Origin: a virus
IMG/VR virus record: IMGVR_UViG_3300045012_000081
Coordinates: 1-50,046 of that record
Strand: one strand, 5' to 3'
Length of the DNA stretch: 50,046 bases
Of the stretch, positions 32,607 to 38,461 are shown piece after piece. Below the pieces are notes generated by a model. The model did not search any database and was not told the DNA's origin. It saw only the letters and a program-made list of their open reading frames with translations. The translations under genes were made by a program, and so were the position numbers. Each line of letters opens with the position of its first letter. The stretch's first letter is position 1.

Positions 32607-32831
32607 ATGTACAGACTATTTGATCTAATCCGCGCGGTGCGCGCATTGCTGCAGCCCTACGAGGTGGACGTGGTGTGGGATGGAGACTTTTACCGGCACC
32701 GCGCATGGACGACTAGCGATGCGCGCGAGTGGATGGCGCAATATCCGCAGGCTTATTGCGAAGTGTGGACGCGCGGACTGTATCGCGGTCCGGTTATCGT
32801 GGCAACGCGCGGGAGGTGGTGCGATGCGTGA
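32607..32831 (+). CDS. Early protein, 74 aa
   Basis: ATG 32607 lies 4 nt after the previous stop, so translation is probably coupled. The product MYRLFDLIRAVRALLQPYEV is rich in Trp and Arg (REWMAQYPQAYCEVWTRGLY). It overlaps the start of the next small gene. No family was recognised. Confidence 0.6.
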   Translation: MYRLFDLIRAVRALLQPYEVDVVWDGDFYRHRAWTTSDAREWMAQYPQAYCEVWTRGLYRGPVIVATRGRWCDA

Positions 32832-32895
32832 GACCTTTTGGTTCCTCGTGTTTCTGTTGGTGATCGTTGGGTGCGTGTTGCTTAGTTTCATCTAG
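32824..32895 (+). CDS. Single-TM microprotein, 23 aa
   Basis: GGAGG lies 7 nt before ATG 32824. The peptide MRETFWFLVFLLVIVGCVLL SFI is one continuous membrane helix (written in two parts). The strong RBS and ATG inside the end of the upstream gene support expression. Such early membrane peptides often interfere with host functions or superinfection, but nothing here shows which. Confidence 0.55.
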   Translation: MRETFWFLVFLLVIVGCVLLSFI

Positions 32896-32903
32896 TCGGC
32901 TTA

Positions 32904-32964
32904 CTAGAGCCGTGGAACACGGCGCATGGCGTTGCGGGTTGCGCGCAACGTGCTACGGCTCTAG
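32904..32964. ncRNA. Cruciform/branched hairpin element between early genes
   Basis: CTAGAGCCGT (32904-32913) and ACGGCTCTAG (32955-32964) form a perfect 10-bp stem. Inside it are a perfect 7-bp stem CGTTGCG/CGCAACG (32930-32936/32944-32950) and a competing 5-bp hairpin CCGTG/CACGG (32910-32914/32918-32922). The strong, nested pairing suggests a structured RNA or DNA cruciform. No poly-U follows, so it is not a classical terminator. Confidence 0.5.
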
Positions 32965-32990
32965 CTAGTTGATTGCAAGTGAGGTGTATG

Positions 32991-33122
32991 ATGCGTGAAT
33001 TTTCTAGTTTCATTGCAGCGCGCGGGTTTGTTGCGATTTGTCATGAGCGCGCGGTGGCGTGTAGCGAAGTGCGGCGCATTGGTGCGCGGTATTTTGTGGA
33101 GGTGCGCGATGGCGCGGAGTAA
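32991..33122 (+). CDS. Early protein, 43 aa
   Basis: The second of two adjacent ATGs was chosen since GAGG then has 6-nt spacing. The product MREFSSFIAARGFVAICHER is small and mixed in charge, ending RYFVEVRDGAE. Its first four residues recall the 23-aa TM peptide upstream (MRE-F). The stop overlaps the next gene. No family was recognised. Confidence 0.5.
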   Translation: MREFSSFIAARGFVAICHERAVACSEVRRIGARYFVEVRDGAE

Positions 33123-33477
33123 GGGGGTTTGGCCTAGTTGGTTTCGCGTGGCGCTCGAGCAAGTCCGCGCGGACGGGTTTGCGCTAGCGGAATTCCCTAC
33201 GCAAGCGGAATGCGAGCGAGAGAGACTAAGATTTTACAAGTTTCTGAAAGAAACGCGGGAATGCGCGGACGATGCACTGGCCGACATTGCGCGCGAGTGT
33301 GTCGTGCAATGGCTTGCGAGCATGGATAACGGCAAGTCCAAGCGAGTGCTGCGGTTTGAAAAGCAGTCGAATACCGCGAACCCGCTAGTGAGCGGTGGCA
33401 AGGCAAGCGAAGTAGCAGAGCAGGCTGAGGTAGAAAGGTTGCTGAAAGAAATGCGCACGGCGTTTAAGGAAAAGTAA
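33109..33477 (+). CDS. Early protein, 122 aa, basic and helical
   Basis: GGAGG lies 6 nt before ATG 33109. The product starts MARSKGVWPSWFRVALEQVR, includes AECERERLRFYKFLKETREC and a polar C-terminal helix (EQAEVERLLKEMRTAFKEK). Net basic and helix-rich; perhaps nucleic-acid binding. No family was recognised. Confidence 0.65.
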   Translation: MARSKGVWPSWFRVALEQVRADGFALAEFPTQAECERERLRFYKFLKETRECADDALADIARECVVQWLASMDNGKSKRVLRFEKQSNTANPLVSGGKASEVAEQAEVERLLKEMRTAFKEK

Positions 33478-33510
33478 GCCAGTTACAATTTTCACCTAGG
33501 CTTTTTTCGC

Positions 33511-33545
33511 GCATGTGCTAGACTGAAATTGTCGCCAATGCGACA
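33511..33545 (+). promoter_or_regulatory. Possible extended -10 promoter and leader hairpin
   Basis: TGC-TAGACT (33516-33524) resembles an extended -10 box, but no good -35 is seen. It is followed by a perfect 6-bp hairpin TGTCGC-CAAT-GCGACA (33530-33545) in the leader of the next gene. Could be a promoter with a structured 5' end; weak evidence. Confidence 0.3.
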
Positions 33546-33584
33546 CATTACCCGGGCGAACGACCCTAATTGAAGGAGATAGAC

Positions 33585-34151
33585 ATGTCTGACACTCTCA
33601 CGCAGGATAACGCGGTTGAAACTACCGCGACGGCAGCCCCGAAGAAAATGAAAATGACGGAGACGCACGGGGACGGGAACCTCGTCACGTTTCGCATTGT
33701 GTTTGGCAATGGCGCGGAGCATGAATTTTCGTTCGACCCTACATCGGAATTGTATCATTCCTTCGCCGTGCATGGGGCGCGCCAGAAGTTATCCGATGCG
33801 GGCTCGACCAAAAAGACTGCGGACGATGCCGAGAAAGCCGTTGCGGGCCTGATCGAGGCGCTCGAGGCAGGTGAATGGAGCATGAAAGGCTCGGGCGATG
33901 GAGAGCCGACAGGGGGCTTGCTCGCAAAGGCTCTCGCGAACCTCTACAAGCGTGAATTGTCCGACGTGCGGACTTACCTTGCTGGCTTGCACGAGGATCC
34001 GAAGAAGCGGACCAAGATTCATAACGCCCTCCGCGCGCAACCGGAAGTTGCGGCAGAAATCGAGCGCATTCGCCCGCCGAAGAAAGAACGGAAGGTGAAC
34101 GAAAGCGCGGCGCAGGCAGCTGCGGCGGCTCTCGCAGGGTTGAAGTTGTAA
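33585..34151 (+). CDS. Early protein, 188 aa, Ala/Lys-rich
   Basis: A strong RBS (AAGGAGAT) precedes ATG 33585. The product MSDTLTQDNAVETTATAAPK has a beta-like segment (VTFRIVFGNGAEHEFSFDP), then helices with ELSDVRTYLAGLHEDPKKRT and a basic, Ala-rich tail (PPKKERKVNESAAQAAAAAL). The largest protein of the first early cluster; likely abundant given its RBS. The basic tail suggests nucleic-acid binding. No family was recognised. Confidence 0.7.
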   Translation: MSDTLTQDNAVETTATAAPKKMKMTETHGDGNLVTFRIVFGNGAEHEFSFDPTSELYHSFAVHGARQKLSDAGSTKKTADDAEKAVAGLIEALEAGEWSMKGSGDGEPTGGLLAKALANLYKRELSDVRTYLAGLHEDPKKRTKIHNALRAQPEVAAEIERIRPPKKERKVNESAAQAAAAALAGLKL

Positions 34152-34313
34152 GCACGGAACGCGCGGGCACCGCGAAAAGCGATGCCTTGCGTGCTGTGTG
34201 CATTAGCAGGGGCGAAACGCGATGCGCGGCTTCATGCGCGCATGTCTAGGGTGTAGCAGCCTAGAGCCCCGCCTAATGCGCATCCGGCGCATTGTTACGG
34301 AACGGAGGCAGGA

Positions 34314-34508
34314 ATGGACGGTAAAATAGTGGATAGCGCGGAATATGGCGAGCATATCGCGCTGACTTGCGTGAATCACCCGAGGCTGCGGTGGAGCACA
34401 AAAAACATCGCGCCAATCGGCTGCAGGACGATTTTCTTCAATCCGCATGCGGACCCAGAAATGGGCGGGGAGTGTAGCTGCACGTGTGACGATTTGCGCG
34501 CGGTTTAA
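34314..34508 (+). CDS. Early Cys/His-rich protein, 64 aa
   Basis: GGAGG precedes ATG 34314. The product MDGKIVDSAEYGEHIALTCV contains CVNHPRLRWSTK, NIAPIGCRTIFF and ECSCTCDDL, five Cys with His, suited to one zinc site. The 162 bp before it hold only hairpins (e.g. AATGCGC/GCGCATT at 34275-34293 and CTAGG/CCTAG). No family was recognised. Confidence 0.62.
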   Translation: MDGKIVDSAEYGEHIALTCVNHPRLRWSTKNIAPIGCRTIFFNPHADPEMGGECSCTCDDLRAV

Positions 34509-34526
34509 CTAGTCTCGGAGACTATC

Positions 34527-34706
34527 ATGGAATTAGAATCAATTAAGAGCATCTTGATCCGTCGCGACGGTATGACTGCGCTCGAGGCAATTGAAGTGAT
34601 TCATGAAGCCCGCGCGCGGATAGCCGACGGAGAGGATCCCGAAGAAATCTTGCACGAGGAATTTGGTCTGGAACCAGATTATATTTTTGACCTGTTGAAG
34701 CTGTAA
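34527..34706 (+). CDS. Early protein, 59 aa, acidic helical
   Basis: GGAGACTATC precedes ATG 34527, the same leader word used by other early genes. The product MELESIKSILIRRDGMTALE continues AIEVIHEARARIADGEDPEE and IFDLLKL, a compact helical acidic domain. Such short acidic phage proteins with a conserved 'EDPEEIL..EFGLEPDYI' style are common in early regions. Function unknown. Confidence 0.68.
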   Translation: MELESIKSILIRRDGMTALEAIEVIHEARARIADGEDPEEILHEEFGLEPDYIFDLLKL

Positions 34707-34757
34707 CCAGTCTCCCCTCGCGCGGATATGTCCCTGGGCTGCGCGAGGTTTTCCGTA

Positions 34758-34800
34758 CCGTAGTGCGCACTGGCAATCACTTGCGCACTACGGGCTTTTT
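34758..34800 (+). terminator. Rho-independent terminator
   Basis: A perfect 12-bp stem (CCGTAGTGCGCA 34758-34769 and TGCGCACTACGG 34782-34793) with a 12-nt loop is followed by GC and TTTTT at 34796-34800. It should end transcription of the first early gene cluster. Confidence 0.85.
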
Positions 34801-34815
34801 GCCACCGCGTTAGTT

Positions 34816-34904
34816 AACCGCGCGAGCGGTTGCACAAGTCTCCGACCTCGCGTGCGAGGGTGCGTAAAACTAGCGCGGTTACAAAAGGGGCGCGGCTTGC
34901 CGCG
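34816..34904 (+). ncRNA. Three tandem perfect hairpins after the terminator
   Basis: AACCGC-GCGA-GCGGTT (34816-34831), CCTCGC-GT-GCGAGG (34846-34859) and CGCGGC-TT-GCCGCG (34891-34904) lie one after another in 90 bp before the next gene. The density of perfect stems suggests a structured leader or small RNA; the last stem ends 35 nt before the GTG start. Function unknown. Confidence 0.4.
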
Positions 34905-34939
34905 ATGCATGGCATTGCACTTTCAATGGAGGACCCAAG

Positions 34940-35173
34940 GTGGCTGAACTAATCAAACCTTTCTCGGTCAAGCAATCGCTCGAGATGAAGCTCTACCGCG
35001 TTGTCAAGTGCGTGGTAGCAATGCCGGGGATTGGGAATACAGATGCCTTCGCGGTCCAGCGCGTCTATGCGTTGCAAGAGGCTCCGACGGTTGCGATGTT
35101 CGTGATCCGAGAGCACGCGGAGCAATATTGCTCTTGGCTGATCGCGCAACAAGTCGAGATCAATCGTGTCTAG
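34940..35173 (+). CDS. Early protein, 77 aa
   Basis: GTG 34940 has GGAGG 7 nt upstream. The product MAELIKPFSVKQSLEMKLYR has a beta-strand rich centre (RVVKCVVAMPGIGN, FAVQRVYALQEAP) and a helical end (REHAEQYCSWLIAQQVEI). No family was recognised. Confidence 0.65.
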   Translation: MAELIKPFSVKQSLEMKLYRVVKCVVAMPGIGNTDAFAVQRVYALQEAPTVAMFVIREHAEQYCSWLIAQQVEINRV

Positions 35174-35252
35174 CGCGCACTGGGTGGAGCTTGTGGGAGT
35201 GCTGGTGGCGCTAGCGTTGTTCGCGTGGCTGGTAACGCCTCCGCGCGAGTGA
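35166..35252 (+). CDS. Single-TM microprotein, 28 aa (possible)
   Basis: GTG 35166 overlaps the end of the preceding gene. The peptide is VELVGVLVALALFAWLVT with short polar ends: one membrane helix. GAGA lies upstream as a modest RBS. Similar in kind to the 23-aa peptide at 32824. Expression is uncertain. Confidence 0.42.
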   Translation: MSSAHWVELVGVLVALALFAWLVTPPRE

Positions 35253-35271
35253 GGTTGTTACAATTTTGTGG

Positions 35272-35309
35272 TTGACAAACCTAGGGTTTTATCCTATCAT
35301 ATAGATAGG
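35272..35309 (+). promoter_or_regulatory. Strong sigma70-type promoter with palindromic operator
   Basis: TTGACA (35272-35277) and TATCAT (35295-35300) are spaced by exactly 17 bp. A palindrome CCTATC-ATATA-GATAGG (35293-35309) overlaps the -10 box, and AACC-TAG-GGTT lies in the spacer. A repressor bound there would block RNA polymerase. It drives the hairpin, tRNA-like element and following early genes. Confidence 0.8.
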
Positions 35310-35329
35310 GTTTGGCAACGGAGGTTATC

Positions 35330-35335
35330 ATGTAA
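35330..35335 (+). other. Start-stop element ATGTAA behind a perfect RBS
   Basis: GGAGG stands 5 nt before ATG immediately followed by TAA, just downstream of the promoter. Ribosomes would initiate and stop at once. It may be a decaying gene start or a leader that holds ribosomes. Confidence 0.4.
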
Positions 35336-35390
35336 CCCGCATCCGGGCGCGGTACGCTAACACGAGATTAAGTGAATGATACGCGCAACA

Positions 35391-35415
35391 GGCCCCGCGC
35401 GGTGAAGTCGGGGCC
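35391..35415 (+). ncRNA. Hairpin immediately upstream of the tRNA-like element
   Basis: GGCCCCG (35391-35397) and CGGGGCC (35409-35415) pair perfectly over 7 bp, ending 4 nt before the acceptor stem. No U-run follows. Possibly an RNA processing or stabilising stem. Confidence 0.45.
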
Positions 35416-35419
35416 AAGT

Positions 35420-35491
35420 GGGTGGAGCAGGGGCAGTTTAGTGCTTTGGTAAGCACAGAAACTCTGGGTTCGAGTCCTAGTCCACCCGCCA
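35420..35491 (+). tRNA. tRNA-like element with abnormal middle
   Basis: The acceptor stem GGGTGGA (35420-35426) pairs perfectly with TCCACCC (35481-35487), followed by G and an encoded CCA (35489-35491). The T arm CTGGG-TTCGAGT-CCTAG is canonical. Between them are only 37 nt rather than about 41, and no standard D arm plus 7-nt anticodon loop can be drawn. Instead AGTTT/AAACT and GTGC/GCAC form one long hairpin with an 8-nt loop TTTGGTAA. Either a degenerate tRNA or a dedicated tRNA-like RNA. If TTTGGTAA is an anticodon loop, UGG (Pro) or a four-base reading is possible. Confidence 0.6.
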
Positions 35492-35518
35492 ATAGGCAAG
35501 TGTCAACGGAGACACGTC

Positions 35519-35740
35519 ATGTTAGTTCGACTTCAGTTCATAGTCAGCCTAGGCGACGCAGGGACTGCGCTTGCTTGGCCCGCTGATAACAAACCCCTCG
35601 GCCTTCGCTTAACCTACGAGCCGTTGTCATCCATCGGCTATGGCAGCGAAGCCATCGCAATCGCCGACCTCGATCGCTGGCTCTCCCTCTTTCCTTGCAT
35701 TACTGCGGCCGAGACTGTTGTTCTCGGTTTGGAGCACTGA
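35519..35740 (+). CDS. Early protein, 73 aa
   Basis: CGGAGA precedes ATG 35519, within a small hairpin (GTGTC/GACAC) that holds the RBS in its loop. The product MLVRLQFIVSLGDAGTALAW has LRLTYEPLSSIGYGSEAIAI, a small alpha/beta protein. No family was recognised. Confidence 0.62.
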   Translation: MLVRLQFIVSLGDAGTALAWPADNKPLGLRLTYEPLSSIGYGSEAIAIADLDRWLSLFPCITAAETVVLGLEH

Positions 35741-35742
35741 TC

Positions 35743-36120
35743 ATGCTGCCCTCATTCGATTCCCTCATCGCCTCCGCGCGCGAGCAAATCCGCCCCTATC
35801 GTTGGCTGGTGAAACAAAGTCGCTGCCGCGCATGCGGTGAAGTGCATGAGCAACAGCCCCTCCTCATGTGCGATGGAGACAATGGCTGGAGCTTCACTTG
35901 CGAAGATGATGGTTCGCATGAGTCCGCGCCAGTTGTTTTTGAGGAACAGATCCTCGCATGGTGCGCGCACTGTCATTCACCTGCCGCCCAAGAGCTAACG
36001 AAGCTCGCGCGCGAGGCACTCGATATGTATTCTAACTCCACTACGCTAGCCGTTCGGCTCCAGATCGCTCTGCGCCGATTCGAGCTGGCGCAAACCAAGG
36101 AGCGCTTTCACCATGCCTAA
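35743..36120 (+). CDS. Early zinc-ribbon protein, 125 aa
   Basis: GGAG lies 8 nt before ATG 35743. The product contains CRACGEVHEQQPLLMCDGD, SFTCEDDGSHES and WCAHCHSP, giving three Cys pairs suited to zinc, then a C-terminal helix (ALRRFELAQTKERFHHA). Might bind nucleic acid or protein; no defined family. Confidence 0.65.
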   Translation: MLPSFDSLIASAREQIRPYRWLVKQSRCRACGEVHEQQPLLMCDGDNGWSFTCEDDGSHESAPVVFEEQILAWCAHCHSPAAQELTKLAREALDMYSNSTTLAVRLQIALRRFELAQTKERFHHA

Positions 36121-36301
36121 GCCACCAAGCGCGGTCCCAACGCGCGAGGTTTTTATCACAATGCCTGAGCCTCTGTACCAACGTATGGAGGCTTTGCTGC
36201 GTTCCGACCTCACAGGGAGCATCCCTTACGGCGCACGACGGGATTTGATCGTCTCGTTGCTCACCAACTATCTCGATATTGTGGAGGGAATTGTAGAATG
36301 A
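36113..36301 (+). CDS. Early protein, 62 aa, ribbon-helix-helix-like
   Basis: The start overlaps the preceding gene by 8 nt. The strand REVFITMPEPLYQRMEALLR followed by GARRDLIVSLLTNYLDIVE has the strand-helix-helix pattern of small RHH DNA-binding proteins. If so it could be a repressor of a palindrome such as that at 35293. The fold call is tentative. Confidence 0.62.
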   Translation: MPKPPSAVPTREVFITMPEPLYQRMEALLRSDLTGSIPYGARRDLIVSLLTNYLDIVEGIVE

Positions 36302-36486
36302 AATCCGTTAATGCTATGCTGCGCCAGCTCCACAATTTGCTCAACACCTCGGACCTCACCCCTTGGGAGCAATCCTTCATCTCCAGCTGCTGGTCGCGCA
36401 GCGAGGAAGGTAGCAACACCGCGCGACTGACCGAACGGCAGGTCGAAGTCGTGCCGGATATTTATCGTAAGCATTTTGGAGACTAA
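36298..36486 (+). CDS. Early protein, 62 aa
   Basis: ATGA overlap with the previous gene. Product MKSVNAMLRQLHNLLNTSDL with WEQSFISSCWSRSEEGSNTA and LTERQVEVVPDIYRKHFG. The LTxxQxxxvxxIYxKHF ending is shared by many short phage proteins of unknown function. Confidence 0.65.
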   Translation: MKSVNAMLRQLHNLLNTSDLTPWEQSFISSCWSRSEEGSNTARLTERQVEVVPDIYRKHFGD

Positions 36487-36487
36487 T

Positions 36488-36691
36488 ATGAAACGTAAGC
36501 CGGTTCAAATCGCTGTTTGCACGCAAGGCCCGGGCAAGATTCTCGTTGTTCTCGCGGACGACGGGACGCTCTGGCAACGCGTATCGCGCAAGGTGCCTGG
36601 CGGTGACACTGGCGTAACCAAGTACGTGAGCGAGTGGAAAGAAATCCCCGCGCTCCCGTCGGACAACTCCAACTTGACAAAGGTGGCTTAA
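36488..36691 (+). CDS. Early protein, 67 aa, beta-rich
   Basis: GGAGACTAAT leader precedes ATG 36488. Product MKRKPVQIAVCTQGPGKILV with VVLADDGTLWQRVSRKVPGG and WKEIPALP. Beta-propeller-blade-like short protein ('LADDGTLW' style) common in phages; function unknown. Confidence 0.65.
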   Translation: MKRKPVQIAVCTQGPGKILVVLADDGTLWQRVSRKVPGGDTGVTKYVSEWKEIPALPSDNSNLTKVA

Positions 36692-36692
36692 A

Positions 36693-37187
36693 ATGATGAC
36701 CCTCTCTCGACGCACCGCATGGTGCGAGGCCCTTCGCAGCTATATGTATACGCGGATTGAAGGAGAAATGCACCGCGGTACCGGCCATTGCGCGCTCGGT
36801 TTGGGCATGCACGTGCTGGGTGTAGGCGAAGGCGAGTTTGCTAACATGCTTCCGCCCGGAACAGCCTGCATGATCGCGCGAATGAATGACGCAGTTAAGC
36901 GCTCGTGGGACGATGCTCCGCGCTTTCGCTACTCGTGGAGCAAGATTGCCGATTGGATTGAGCGCAATGTCCAGTGCGTGAACGATCGTCGCGGATACGA
37001 ATTCATCGAAATCTCGCGCGACGAGAACAGTGTGACGTTGATGCAGATCGAAGGCTACAAATACCTCCTCGACCAAATCGACTGGAGCACGGTCGTAATC
37101 GAACCGCCGAAGCAAAGCGAAACATACACTGGCTTATGCAAGGTGCTCGATCAGTTTAAGGCCGACATCGCGGAGATTTGCACATGA
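36693..37187 (+). CDS. Early protein, 164 aa
   Basis: The product MMTLSRRTAWCEALRSYMYT includes HRGTGHCALGLGMHVLGVGE, RFRYSWSKIADWIERNVQCV and YEFIEISRDENSVTLMQIEG. The GxGHCALGLGM segment suggests a compact helical domain seen in several phage hypothetical proteins. No assigned function. It ends overlapping the next start (ATGA). Confidence 0.65.
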   Translation: MMTLSRRTAWCEALRSYMYTRIEGEMHRGTGHCALGLGMHVLGVGEGEFANMLPPGTACMIARMNDAVKRSWDDAPRFRYSWSKIADWIERNVQCVNDRRGYEFIEISRDENSVTLMQIEGYKYLLDQIDWSTVVIEPPKQSETYTGLCKVLDQFKADIAEICT

Positions 37188-37345
37188 CCGTCAGCGAACT
37201 TATCGCTGCACTTTCGAGCCTCGTTGCTAACGACGACGATGACTCGAAAGTCGCGCAGATGGAAGTTCTCACCACAACCGAGTGCGGGTATGTTGAGGAT
37301 GCTCTCGCACTTCCTTATATCTACAACGGGAGAGTTTTCGTATGA
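37184..37345 (+). CDS. Early acidic protein, 53 aa
   Basis: ATG 37184 and TGA 37345 overlap both neighbours by four bases. Product MTVSELIAALSSLVANDDDD continues KVAQMEVLTTTECGYVEDAL and IYNGRVFV. The acidic run and short size recall small phage proteins of unknown role. Confidence 0.6.
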   Translation: MTVSELIAALSSLVANDDDDSKVAQMEVLTTTECGYVEDALALPYIYNGRVFV

Positions 37346-37566
37346 CCCCTGAACTCAGTGCCCAGCTGGCGCTCTATCGCCAGAAGTGCGCGGACAACAC
37401 CATTACCCGCGACGAGATGCGACTCGCCATCGAGGCCCTGCGCAGTGTCCGCTCGGGGGCAGCTCAGGCCGCCCGCTCGAGTGCCCGCGCAAAGGCACTC
37501 GGCGCCGCGCCAGCAATCAACGCAAACGAGATTCTCAAAGGCCTTGGGGAGATGAAGAGAAAATGA
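37342..37566 (+). CDS. Early protein, 74 aa, helical Ala-rich
   Basis: ATG 37342 overlaps the upstream stop. Product MTPELSAQLALYRQKCADNT, ITRDEMRLAIEALRSVRSGA and an Ala/Ser/Arg-rich linker then NEILKGLGEMKRK. Similar to short phage helical proteins with ExRxAIxxLR patterns. Function unknown. Confidence 0.62.
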   Translation: MTPELSAQLALYRQKCADNTITRDEMRLAIEALRSVRSGAAQAARSSARAKALGAAPAINANEILKGLGEMKRK

Positions 37567-37787
37567 CCGCGCGAGATCCACAAACTACCCTCATCGACGA
37601 GTGGCGGCCACTGTGGTCTCGCGAATGCGAGATCTGCGGCCAGGTCCCCTGCGTGCAAGGGGTTTCTTACCGTTTCGACGTCAACAACATGCGCGATGCT
37701 TCGCGCGATAAAGTCGAGTACGACGGCACCATGTGCGGCGTTTGCACCTGGGGCGAAGCAGCTTGCGCCGACCCGGAGAACTGGTGA
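37563..37787 (+). CDS. Early Cys-rich protein, 74 aa
   Basis: ATGA coupling with the preceding gene. Cys pairs CEICGQVPC and CGVCTWGEAAC suggest a zinc ribbon. The product ends CADPENW. No family was recognised. Confidence 0.62.
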   Translation: MTARDPQTTLIDEWRPLWSRECEICGQVPCVQGVSYRFDVNNMRDASRDKVEYDGTMCGVCTWGEAACADPENW

Positions 37788-37924
37788 TGATGCAGTCAAC
37801 CAAGATCTATCTCGATTTCTTATCCTACCGTGCGTGTATGCGCCGCGTAGGAGTCCCCTTCCGCGTAGTTCTCACCTTTGCCGAATACCGCGCGGACTGG
37901 CTGCACTTTTCTTCAGGAGACTAG
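37787..37924 (+). CDS. Early protein, 45 aa
   Basis: GGAGA stands 7 nt before ATG 37787; the start overlaps the previous stop. Product MMQSTKIYLDFLSYRACMRR then GVPFRVVLTFAEYRADWLHF. Small basic aromatic-rich protein of unknown function. Confidence 0.52.
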   Translation: MMQSTKIYLDFLSYRACMRRVGVPFRVVLTFAEYRADWLHFSSGD

Positions 37925-37925
37925 C

Positions 37926-38315
37926 ATGCAAGAGTTTCAAGTTGGTATCTTCGCCTCGCTCGATAAAAGCTACGAGCGCCTCGAAAGCGGCGAATACGGT
38001 TATGTCGAGCGCATTACCTACCGCGTTCACGACTGGTGCAACGAGCACGGTATCGCGCACTACGCTAAAGAAGGGCACGTATTGGTCGAGATGTGTACTG
38101 TCCGGCTTAGCGCGCCAGTCACACGCCTCTTCATTGTCGAGGGCATGGTCTCTGGTCTCAAAACCAAACGGACAGAGCTCCAAGCCGATACACAAGCCCA
38201 AATCACCGCGATCGACGCGAAGATTAACGAGCTCCTTGCCCTCGAATACTGCCCGGCTGTGCAAGAGCCTGGCTTCGCACCGCGCCGACACAACGACGAC
38301 GTAACAGACGTTTAG
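37926..38315 (+). CDS. Early protein, 129 aa
   Basis: The GGAGACTAGC leader precedes ATG 37926. Product MQEFQVGIFASLDKSYERLE with a helical C-terminal half (TKRTELQADTQAQITAIDAK) likely a coiled coil. It is the last gene before the second tRNA-like element. No family was recognised. Confidence 0.65.
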   Translation: MQEFQVGIFASLDKSYERLESGEYGYVERITYRVHDWCNEHGIAHYAKEGHVLVEMCTVRLSAPVTRLFIVEGMVSGLKTKRTELQADTQAQITAIDAKINELLALEYCPAVQEPGFAPRRHNDDVTDV

Positions 38316-38320
38316 CCCTC

Positions 38321-38392
38321 GGGTCGCTTAGCTCAGTCGGTAGAGCGTGGCCTGATCAGCTTGCGCGCTGGTTCGAATCCAGCAGCGACCCG
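38321..38392 (+). tRNA. tRNA-Ile(GAU)-like gene with imperfect anticodon arm
   Basis: The acceptor stem GGGTCGCT/AGCGACCC has 8 bp. The D arm GCTC-AGTCGGTA-GAGC and T arm GCTGG-TTCGAAT-CCAGC are canonical. The anticodon arm is GTGGC-CTGATCA-GCTTG: only the three loop-proximal pairs form unless one T is bulged, and base 37 is C rather than a purine. The variable region is short. CCA is not encoded (CCT). The loop gives anticodon GAT. The gene may be degenerate or specially shaped. Confidence 0.65.
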
Positions 38393-38401
38393 CCTTCCAT
38401 C

Positions 38402-38421
38402 AGCCTCCTTCGGGAGGCTTT
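38402..38421 (+). terminator. Rho-independent terminator after the tRNA
   Basis: AGCCTCC-TTCG-GGAGGCT is a 7-bp stem closed by a UUCG tetraloop, then TTT. A further GGGGC/GCCCC hairpin follows at 38431-38445, before the RBS of the next gene. The U-run is short, so termination may be partial. Confidence 0.65.
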
Positions 38422-38461
38422 CCCACTGAAGGGGCCTCCTGCCCCAAACTAGGAGCATGGC

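Noticed and set aside
34182-34256. 24-codon ORF with a CxxC
   Set aside because: No good RBS and overlaps hairpins; too short to support.
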